From Blastocladiella emersonii ATCC 22665 (lineage: Eukaryota; Blastocladiomycota; Blastocladiomycetes; Blastocladiales; Blastocladiaceae), in assembly GCA_025594325.1 (NCBI GenBank), contig JANHCV010000011.1, positions 868,001-932,000 on the forward strand: 64,000 bases of DNA. Direction: 5' to 3'. This document shows positions 22,701-29,263 of the stretch, piece by piece (the first letter of the stretch is position 1; each line of letters begins with the position of its first letter). The translations under genes and the position numbers were made by a program. The notes beneath the pieces are model-generated. The model had not been told where the DNA came from and ran no database searches. It worked only from the letters and a program-made list of their open reading frames with translations.

Positions 22701-23380
22701 TCGTCAACGCTGTCGCCGGCGGCAGGGGCCTCGGTGACCGAGTCGTAGTCGGTGAGCTTCTTGGCGAGGTTGAGCACGGACGAGAACTCCTCGTTGGAGA
22801 GCGGCACGTTGAGGATCTCCTCGGCCTCCTTTTTCTTTGCGCTGTCGCGCTGGTCGCCGCGCAGGACCTCGAGCAGCAGGTCGGTCGCGTCGCGCATGAT
22901 GTCGGCCGGCACGTCGCCGAGCTTGCCCGCGGTGAAGGACAGGATGAGCTCGTAGGTGGCGCGCGTCTCGACTGTCCGCGGGCGGTAGCGCGGGCCCTCG
23001 GAATCGTTGGTGGCCTCGAGGATGGACGTGAAGTCGGCACCGAGTCTACACGCCGGAGAGTATGTGAGCAGGGGTGTTGATTGAAGCGAGTGATCGAGAG
23101 CACCGTACTTAGTCTGCTCGGCAGCAACCTTCTTCTTGTCGCGGCGCGCGGCCGTCGACTTGTGCTCCTCCTTGAACTGGTCGAGCTGGGTGGTGTCGCG
23201 CTGGGCGCGCGAGCCCATGTCTTTCATGGTGATGCGGCCGGCGAGCGTGACGGGCTCGCCCGACGGCTCGTTGTCGCGGCGCGGCAGCTCGGACCGGTTG
23301 GTCGTGAGCACCAGGTTGTGGTTGGCCGCATACGAGTAGTCGGGCATCTGCCGGCGGCCTCCTCCCTCGCGGTCCGCCAT
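16703..23380 (-). CDS. BRR2: Brr2-type U5 snRNP RNA helicase
   Basis: Ski2-like DExH helicase that unwinds U4/U6 during spliceosome activation, in the nucleus in U5 snRNP. The spliced protein is 2204 residues, close to yeast (2163) and human (2136) Brr2. The N-terminus has the family pattern (ANHNLVLTTNRSELPRR, YRPRTVETRATYELIL). The first cassette has CAPTGAGKTN (about 542), DEVHLLHDDRG (about 656), SATLPNY and QMLGRAGRPQYD. The second, normally less active, cassette has CAPPGSGKTY (about 1387) and DELHLM. Each cassette is followed by a Sec63-type region, and the protein ends in an acidic tail. One intron near the 5' end, 23046-23108 (63 nt, GTACGG...TGTAG), restores TKLGADFTSILEAT; it is stop-free and could be missed. 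Start at 23380, MADREGG. A 1860-codon open frame on the opposite strand is only a GC-rich mirror. Confidence 0.97.
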   Translation of the reverse strand: MADREGGGRRQMPDYSYAANHNLVLTTNRSELPRRDNEPSGEPVTLAGRITMKDMGSRAQRDTTQLDQFKEEHKSTAARRDKKKVAAEQTKYGALDHSLQSTPLLTYSPACRLGADFTSILEATNDSEGPRYRPRTVETRATYELILSFTAGKLGDVPADIMRDATDLLLEVLRGDQRDSAKKKEAEEILNVPLSNEEFSSVLNLAKKLTDYDSVTEAPAAGDSVDDQIGVAVIFEDDDDDEDMEADVLEGENEADPFEVLEVADDRDVDGTQALGAGAAAADQADSETGPDILIPDDAEQVVLDDHRSRRQLAFNSHDVDALWLQRKVSAALGDVHVAQAKTARAFEILAESPSARETENALMDLFEYSHFDLVKLLTANARPIFHCTRLAKAASDKEREAIFAEIRQEGLDGLLADLGLASRGAGPTPMDVDGAPAKRGKKRGASAAADASAPAAAAAADLVAPKSTVDLESMAFAHGAHTMTNKKVALPKGSFKRSKKGYEEIHVPAPTAPPMGADEKLVPIADLPEWAQAAFPNTKSLNRVQSQLYRTAFEQDENMLICAPTGAGKTNSAMLTVLGLIKHYLDEKTGRINLDAFKIVYVAPMKALVQEMVGNFGNRLAPFGIKVGELTGDAQMNKQQLQDTQMIVTTPEKWDVITRKGTDRSYTALVRLIIIDEVHLLHDDRGPVIEAIVARTLRHIEATRDHVRLVGLSATLPNYHDVASFMRVKASGLYFFDSSYRPCPLQQQYIGITEKKALKRFQVMNQVTYEKVAEEMGKNQVLVFVHSRKDTAKTAKMLRDMAIEQGTIGSMIAKELSREVLKTEAETATDKDLKEVLPYGIAIHHAGMSRADRTLVEELFADGHVQVLCSTATLAWGVNLPAHTVIIKGTQVYNPEKGKWVELSPQDVLQMLGRAGRPQYDTFGEGIIVTTHTELQFYLSLLNTQLPIESQLVSRLADTLNGELVLGSIASRQEAVEWMSYTYLHVRMRRAPGIYGIPIGEVEADPSLLQRRTDMVHSALALLEKNFMVKYDRRTGKVASTELGRIAAHYYIAFPSMALYHQQLRPQSTLIDLFRVFALSSEFKYIPVREEEKMEVQKLSERVPIPLKENPDEPTAKINVLLQAHISQLQLDGFSLMADMVYVTQSAQRLFRALFEMAMRRGWAQLARVCLDACKMVERRQWSSMTPLRQFRNMPAEIIKRIERKDLSFERYLDLTPEELGEHVGATRFGRTIHRYVHQVPRIEVGTQVVPVSRSLIKIDLTLSPDFQWDDKVHGRAQGFWVWVSDVDDEQLLYHEYFVLRARYATDDHTLSFTVPLFEPLAPNYFISVVSDSWLHSETRMALSFRNLLLPAKFAPPTEVLDLQPLPVSTLGKHAALFPVDFFNSIQTQVFHSLYMTDENALVCAPPGSGKTYCAEWAVLRALYHADRQSHQRIVYMAPYESIAKIRFRQWSAKFEDHNVVLLTGQTTRDMQLLEHGDIIIATAEHWDAMSRRWRQRKNVYNVWLFVADELHLMTDPAVSVTVEIACSRMRFISGQREADGQPRIRMVGFGASIANAKDLADWIGCAPAHVYNFAPSTRPQPLPITIQAQSTNDPASLVLAMIKPTYTQLALLERGQQAMVFVADQESCATVAAELASWLAPEQSWLQVSADSQAFQKLVAGLADKDLRESLENYGVGWVDEFMTARELEIMHTLFNSGSIQVLLATRAAAWHLEQLQCCHVIVLGTSYYDGMSHMHIDYPVADVLHMLGRGTTRAHLMTTTTKKEYYKRYLNEPLVVESLLDQHSFLDHLNTEVVTKTVENKQEAVDYLTWTFMYRRMTLNPNYYGLTGVTEEDLSAFLSDLVEGAAGDLAKSKCIAVEGDMDDDLVPLNLGMIAAYYAVSTESVDMFALSITEGTKLRGLLDVLSHAVEFGDGVRVPIRKADYARLRTLYERACTCKLGEDADFNDPHVKTHILLQAHFARVALPRDLAADLRAILALAVPLLYAAVDVIASQGWLPVALAAMELCQMCVQGLWDKDSALLQLPNVARAALPRFRDAGVESVFDLMDLDEDAQTDLFSAYTPPQTKQIIEFVNAYPGLEVEFDAPTGQDEDDEVVANAPAPVVVTIRRDGDEDDDTLGQAPVVAPQFPGEKQENWWLVIGDVAKRALYGIKRVTVPRELRTRVDFVVPREGSHKLTMYLMCDSYLGCDQEFEFAVKVAPGEDESDDDEDEEDEDAMDVDARE

Positions 23381-23980
23381 GGTGGATGAGGTGTGGATGG
23401 GGTGGGGTGGTGGCGGCGCGTCGGGTCGGGTCGGTCGGTGATGCGAGGATGGAGGGTGCAATCTGCAACGCGAGCGTTGGCCGCCGAATTCGGCGCGAAA
23501 CGTTAGAGTCGGGTGCGGGCGCGCCTTTGCATAGAGTGGACCTTACCCAGGCGTCAACGTGTCTTCATCCAGCTCCTCCCTGCCGAGCCAGATCACTCGT
23601 TCGCGGCGAAGAAGGCGACACGACCTCGTCGCGCGCCGAGTCGATCCCACGCAGCGCGTCATGTGACCCCACCCGACCGCGGGCGCAGATCCTCGCGACG
23701 CGTTTTTTTGTGGCGTCTCCAACTTCCCTGCCGTGCCTACCACGCCTGCCCGGCGCGAGAACTGCAATGGATACTTGTCGCAACGGCCACCGCGAAGCGC
23801 GCCCTCTGGCATGGCCGAGACCCACCCGGGTTCCTTGCTTGTCGGCTCCGCGACGCGCGGCAGCTGCCGACCTGGACCTGATCGCTGGTTTGAACGATTT
23901 GCGGGCTCCTCACCATCAAGAGCTCCCTGTCTTCCACCCTCTGCGTTGACTCACACTACCAACCCCGCCATCGGAGGTCG

Positions 23981-24143
23981 CAGCTGGAACCAGCTGGAAA
24001 GCCGCGCCAGTTGTGGACGGCTGGGAAAAGCGCCGCCCCCGGCTGTGACCAGCTGGGAAGTGGCTTCAGCTGTCCCCAGCCACCGGCGCTGACGTGGCCC
24101 AGCTGGGACCAGCTGGCATCACCTCCCCAGCTGGACACAGCTG
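23981..24143. repeat. CAGCTG array A
   Basis: Eight copies of the palindrome CAGCTG in 163 bases, starting at 23981, 23991, 24050, 24067, 24100, 24110, 24128 and 24138. Seven of the eight read CAGCTGG. Three pairs are spaced exactly 10 bases start to start (23981/23991, 24100/24110, 24128/24138), giving units such as CAGCTGGAACCAGCTGG. CAGCTG is an E-box of the bHLH type; whether a bHLH factor binds is inference. Confidence 0.85.
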
Positions 24144-24180
24144 GCATAATAGAATCACCGAATTATGACTCGTGGCCACC

Positions 24181-24217
24181 ACCATTCGATTCAGCTCGCA
24201 TGTGCGATGCGAATGGT
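24181..24217. repeat. nested inverted repeat beside CAGCTG array A
   Basis: ACCATTCG (24181-24188) pairs with CGAATGGT (24210-24217), and between them is the perfect palindrome TCGCATGTGCGA (24196-24207). It lies 38 bases after the last CAGCTG of array A. No terminator role can be claimed. Confidence 0.5.
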
Positions 24218-24838
24218 ACAACTTTCATCTCGATCCGGCGAGGTCAGGAATCGCGCAAACTCTGCCCGGGTTCAGCCCTCACTTGATCCTCGCTCTTATC
24301 CGAATACCGTGAGTACCTCCATCCTCATAGGTAACATGAAGGAGTAAGACTTCCCTGTGGCTACCCTTGTCTCGCCTGATACCATAAGATATTGTTGGAG
24401 ATGTTCTCGAGGTCAAACTGTCGACTTCTCCTCACGCGCTTGCTGAAGCGAACCGCTCCCACACCACGAGGCCCTCCACCCTCGCCTTCGCGATTAACGG
24501 CAGATCAAGCCGGTGTTGTGTCCGTAGTGGACAACAATGCGCCAAGTTGCGCCGGTCGGACGGTGAGGGTTCGAGCGCAGAAGGGAGTTCATCGGGGACG
24601 ACGACGACGAGTTGCGCCACTCATGTGATGCTAGGGAGTGGGGCCGCGAGCAAGCGAGCGAGCAGGTCAGCGCGTCGAGGTGACGAAACCCCTCACGCGA
24701 TCGGTCCAAGATGTTCCATTGAAGGCCACCGATGACCATGTCAGCGCCCTAACTGCAAGCAACGATGATACACTGGTAGTGAGGAAAGAACTCTCATGTA
24801 TCGATTACACACAACTTCCGATATGCTCAACCTGCTAC

Positions 24839-25883
24839 TCAATCATCGTCGTCCATGTCCGACTCGTCATCGCTGTCCGCGATCTCGTCGTCTGGGCCAA
24901 TCACGACAACAGCTTCCACTTCGGCGTGCGCGGCTGAGGCGTGACCAGCAGCGGACGCGGTTGCCGCCGCCCCCGCCGCCTGTATCTCTTCCGAGATCTT
25001 CTTCATGCGCTCGTAGAGCCCGTTGACGTACTCGAAGCCCTTGAGGCCGAGAAGAAGCCTTGGCGAGGCGGGGAGCGGCTCGGTGAATCGGTATTGGTTG
25101 ATCACGAACCGCTTGTCGTCCTGGTGGACGAAACGGTAGCCCGACTGGTACGACGTCTCGCGCTCCATCGTGCGCGGGATCAGGCCGTGCTCGGCGTGAC
25201 ACGTGGTCTCCTTCGTGCAGTGGTGAACAGGGTGGAACGACTGCAGGACGTCGAGGACCGGGACGAAAACAAGATCTGAGGTCAGGTCGATCCGCTGGCA
25301 CTCGAACTCGTCCGTCTCGCCCTCGAGGATGGCGTAGCGCTGGACCACCGCCCACGCGGCGACCACGACCTTGGCCTTGTGCGCCTGCCGCTTTTCGGCG
25401 AGGCGAATGACCTGGAAGACGACGCCGCGCGAGTGCGTGTCGCGCTGCTGCTGCTGCTGCTGCTTCTCGAAGATCACGGACCAGCCCTTGACCACAATAT
25501 TGTCGCCGCGGTCGAAGAAACGCTGCGGCTCCTCGACCATGTACTCGCCGAACTTGGTCTCCGAGTCGATGCCCTTGCTGCTGAGCAGCGAGGACTGGCT
25601 GTTCCAGAAGTCCTTGGCCGTGAGCGGCGACTTCCCCTTGATGCTGTCGAACTGGAACTCGTGCGCGGGCGTCGACTTGGGGCGGCGCTTGCCCTTTTCC
25701 GTGATGCACCAGTACGCTTTTCCTAGTTGGGAGATGTCGCGAGTTAGCAACGGAAAGCGCAGCTGTACGGGAAACTCGTTGCATACCGCTGCGGCTCACC
25801 TCCTTTTCGAGCGTGAGACCGAGAAGCGCGCGCAGCTTCGGGTTCTTGAACAGCTCCAGGAGCTCGTCGCTGATCGTGTGCAT
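24839..25883 (-). CDS. unrecognised protein with Gln tract and acidic tail
   Basis: I do not recognise this family. The spliced protein is 326 residues. The intron 25723-25786 (GTATGC donor, GCTAAC branch, CTAG acceptor) was chosen over a GTGAGC donor 15 bases upstream because only it keeps the frame into GKAYWCITEKGKRRPK. The protein begins MHTISDELLELFKNPKLRAL. It has a central well-ordered region with DFWNSQSSLL, FFDRGDNIVVKGWSVIFEK, a six-Gln run, and HPVHHCTKETTCHAEHGL with possible metal-ligand Cys/His. An Ala-rich stretch and an acidic end (DDEIADSDDESDMDDDD) follow. There is no signal peptide or membrane segment, so it is probably nuclear or cytosolic. Its ATG overlaps the ATG of the divergent neighbour. 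Confidence 0.7.
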
Positions 25884-26853
25884 GTTGCCCAATTACGTAT
25901 ACAACGCCCCGCCTGACATCGCTGATGCAGGATACTCGCCGCTCGCAGACAACTTCGAGAACGCGCCCCGCGCGTCGTCGCCTCACAGTACTTTCGCGTC
26001 CGCTGAAGACGCGGAGGAGCTAGAGAAGATTTTCTCGCAGTCGTCGGGCTCCATGTTTGTCCCTAGCCATGTACCGGCCCGTCCCGCTGCACTCGCGCAC
26101 CCGTTTCAACACTCGCAGCAGCAGCACCTGCAGCAGGACTCGTCCCCGCAGCCGTACGCAGGAGGCCCCGCCGAGATCGCACCACAACCGCCTGCTGCCT
26201 CATCATCTTCGCAGCACCCGCCCGACCGCCCTTCGTTCACGCCTACTCGGATCCCGACCATGGTCCCACCGCCTCCTATCCCTGCCGCCCACAGCGCACC
26301 TCGGCGCAGCACGCACGCGCCGCACGCGTCCAGTTCCCTCCCTCCCCGTGCTGTGGAACCGCCGCCTCCCGTCGCTGCCACGGATCGGTCGCTCGGGGAC
26401 GAAGATCGGCGAGCACCGATGGATCGGCGCGAGATGGAGGCGAGGGCCAAGGAAGCTGCGGCGCGAGCATACGCGCAAGTATTGGAGGAGGAGTCCCAGC
26501 GTGGTCGTCAAGTCGCAGCCATGCGGCAGAGCCAGGAGGGCAGCCAACAAGTGCTGCAGTCCATCAAGGGCGGCATGCAGACGGGTACGGCATCGGCTGT
26601 CGGGCAAGAGGAGACGGGGAGCGTGGCAGACATGCAGGCGGCGTGCGCCACCTACGCGGCCGTTCCTCCCCAGCAGCCCCCTCTCCCCGCAGTGCAGTTT
26701 CCCAGGACTCGTGGCGGTGGAAGCGCGGCATTCGCGGGCGCGAGCAGTCCGGGCGAGGGCTCTCGCGCCGCGGGTCATGGCAAACGCGCCGCACCTGATG
26801 ACTCGGGCGCGGCCCAGTACGGGGCGGGCCCGCCGAAGCGGCCTCGGGCATAA
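25882..26853 (+). CDS. unrecognised low-complexity protein with short helical segment
   Basis: From ATG 25882 the protein is 323 residues and resembles no family I know. It is mostly Pro/Ser/Ala/Gln-rich disorder. There is an acidic patch (SAEDAEELEKIFSQ), a likely helix of about 35 residues near the middle (DRREMEARAKEAAARAYAQV, continuing EEE) and a basic end PPKRPRA that could be a nuclear signal. It is transcribed divergently from the preceding gene and their ATGs share CATG at 25881-25884. A later in-frame ATG near 26052 is the alternative start and would leave a normal promoter of about 170 bases. Confidence 0.55.
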   Translation: MLPNYVYNAPPDIADAGYSPLADNFENAPRASSPHSTFASAEDAEELEKIFSQSSGSMFVPSHVPARPAALAHPFQHSQQQHLQQDSSPQPYAGGPAEIAPQPPAASSSSQHPPDRPSFTPTRIPTMVPPPPIPAAHSAPRRSTHAPHASSSLPPRAVEPPPPVAATDRSLGDEDRRAPMDRREMEARAKEAAARAYAQVLEEESQRGRQVAAMRQSQEGSQQVLQSIKGGMQTGTASAVGQEETGSVADMQAACATYAAVPPQQPPLPAVQFPRTRGGGSAAFAGASSPGEGSRAAGHGKRAAPDDSGAAQYGAGPPKRPRA

Positions 26854-29263
26854 GTTTTGTGCAAGTACTTGTTACATTATATTTTTGGTGTTGGTTCCAT
26901 GTCGTGGCCAGAGCGGAAGGGAGAGCGCGAGCAGATCGCGGTGCGAAGCGCGTGTTCAGAGGGAGCGGCGGAAGCGTGGGCCGCTGCTGATCGCCTCGCG
27001 TCGCGTCCCTCCTCCGAGTCTCCCCCTGCGATGCACTCCCCGCGCGAGGGACATGAAAGACTCGATGCAAACTTTGCCTCCCGTGGATCTGCGCTTATAC
27101 TTTATGTCTGTCGTGTTCGGGCGAGACGGCGCCCTTGACGCGTGCGCCGATGGCCGCTTCTCGCCGCTGGCGTGGTTTGAGTCACACTGGGCTGTCGCAG
27201 TACATTCATGGAGCGCTTAAGCGTACCGGATCGACGGACGGGACACCTGTGAGTGTAGTAGGGGACGAGGACGTCGGGCGACGCGTCTCGGGAGCCCATG
27301 GAGACGCGGTCACATGACAGCGAGCCCGCCTGGACGCAACCCCTTCCGGTCGGCCGCTATTTTACGCTGCCGCCGCTGCTCGTCCCCAACTTCTCCTCAC
27401 CACACTGCTCAACCTCCGGAACGCGTACCCACGCACCCTGCGCCCGACTGCTCACCTACCACTACTCGCTCACGTCCTCCCTACCGCCCATAGCCGCAGC
27501 CGACCACGATCACGACTCTCATCGCTATGCAGCTCGCTTGGTACGTTCCCGTCATCCAGCGAGCACACGGCTGGCAGCGGGCCTCACTCACGCAAGCCCG
27601 TGTGCTGTAGACGGCTCGCTCAAACGTCACGTTCACGTTCCCCTGCCCTGTCTCCACGCGCTGCCCGCGCCCTTGGTACGTACAGCAGGGAAACTACCGC
27701 CGTTGGGGTTGCGCCGCTCACACTGCACGTACTCCCAGATTCACCTTCCGCGCCATCCGAGTAGCCCACGCCTGTGATTCCATTGCTACTGTACGTTGCT
27801 CCGCCTTTTACACGCGCGCTATACAACGGGCCACTCACACGATAAGCCTATCCGCTTGCTCCAGTTTGCCCTCAACTCTCGAACCATCAACAGGGTCGAG
27901 TACTCTGTCGTCAGCACCACGTCGTCGCCCGCCATCGGCTCACTCTTCGCCTCCGCCCCTCCGATCCCCACGCACTCGCTCGCTGCTCCCCATGCCCTGT
28001 GCCTCTTGACAACGATACACGTGTCTCGTTCACAAACACAAACAATCCCACGTGCCGCGTTGCTCCCCAAGCCGGGAGCAGCGCGGCTTTTTTGCGTCAG
28101 GTGAGGGCGACGGTCCAGCTGGATGCAGCTGTGAGGGCGGTGAGCCCAGTCGGGTTCAGCTGGGATCCGTGGCTTGTCCAGCTGGCCACAGCTGGCCCGA
28201 CCCGGCGACCCAGCTGGGAACTGCTGGACGCAAGCCTCATTTCCAGCTGGACAAATCGATGTCTACAGGGTCTGGATACAGCTGGAGACGTCTCCCCAGC
28301 TGCAGCCAGCTGGAGTGCCCTTGTGGCGGGGTCGGGCGTGCAACCGACGACCGGCCCAGTCTCGTCGGCCGCGCGCTGAAACGACCCCGCTCGCCGGCCC
28401 CTGTTCGCTTCGGGCTCAAACCGTTGGGGCTCGTTGAACAGCAGCGAACTCCGTAAAACTTTTACCGTGCTTATTCTCGGTCGGTTTGCACGCGCGCTCG
28501 TAGGCCCCACCGCCACATACGCCGAGGTTCCGTGCTTCCGTCGCGTTTACGCGACAAGTTTCGCGTCTGTCGCGCGCGCAGGTCCTCGGCCTTGAACGTC
28601 GCCATGGTCGCGCGCCGTCGCGTGAGAGGGTCGGTTTTTAGGCCCTCGCGCTCCGACTTGCTGGGAAATTCAGGCAGTTCTTGGCCGTGACCGCGCTCCA
28701 TCGAGTGCGTGGCCATCGAGTGAGGGTCGATTCCTCCGCCCATCACCATCGCGTGGCCGGCGCGTTGCTCGAGCATCCACCAAGTCCACCATGACCATGA
28801 ACTTGAGCGTGACCATGGCCACCGGAGCAAGCACCCAGTTCCTGGTGAGGTCAGGTCAGGTCCAGCACGAAGTGGCGCGGCTTGCATGTGTGCTCTGGAA
28901 GCGCTCTCGAGCTTGAAACGCTCCGCTTCTCCGCCACTGGTTGCAGCGTTTCACCGCGCTGTAAATATTTAAAATGAATCGAACCGTGTGACCTCCTCGC
29001 ACTGGGTGCAACGGACGCTCCAGGGCCTGCTCAAGGGCCTCAAGAGCGACCTAGGCCCACCGTGTGTCCTGCAAGCTCGCGCTCTCTCGCTCTCTCTCCC
29101 GACAGGTCCTCTCGTTGTGTTCGGCTCGCACCTCTTCTGCCCGACCGACCCATCGACCGCGAGCGACCCTAGATCCGCTAGACACGCGCAACGCCACGCA
29201 TCGCACCGCCGCCGATCGTTCCCGCGCTAGACCTAGACGACCGCCACCCTCCTCCTCATCATC
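26854..29263. other. intergenic region with CAGCTG array B
   Basis: About 2.4 kb. From 26860 to 27290 I see nothing beyond ACGCGTCTCG at 27281 with GGTCACATGAC nearby. From 27298 to 27830 several GTACG donors and pyrimidine tracts suggest a possible small spliced transcript, but no exon chain gives a convincing protein. Array B lies at 28116-28312. From 28440 to 29260 there is only the leader of the following secreted-protein gene; CT-rich runs occur at 29080-29110 and 29215-29263. Confidence 0.5.
28116..28312. repeat. CAGCTG array B
   Basis: Ten CAGCTG palindromes in 197 bases, starting at 28116, 28126, 28157, 28179, 28189, 28211, 28244, 28279, 28297 and 28307. Three pairs are exactly 10 bases apart (28116/28126, 28179/28189, 28297/28307), as in array A. 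Surrounding bases are not otherwise repeated, so this is a motif cluster rather than a recent tandem duplication. Confidence 0.85.

Larger units (their letters stand above)
23381..24838. other. intergenic region: BRR2 promoter, CAGCTG array, 3' flank of next gene
   Basis: About 1.46 kb with no convincing gene. The BRR2 promoter side (23470-23710) has a CATGTGACC element near 23660 and ACGCGT at 23698. In the middle lie the CAGCTG array and a hairpin (separate entries). From 24360 to 24830 only short, unrelated open frames are seen; CATGTATC occurs at about 24796. Confidence 0.5.

Noticed and set aside
17498-23080. 1860-codon open frame on the plus strand opposite BRR2
   Set aside because: The minus strand encodes full-length Brr2 with all motifs; the plus frame is a stop-poor mirror caused by GC-rich third positions and has a repetitive V/L/E/R/D composition with no domain.
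24540-24620. tRNA-like B-box word GGTTCGAG near 24571
   Set aside because: No matching A-box or cloverleaf can be drawn around it.
27298-28070. Small spliced gene between 27.3 and 28.1 kb
   Set aside because: Several GTACG donors and pyrimidine tracts are present, but exon combinations I tried hit stops or give no credible protein.
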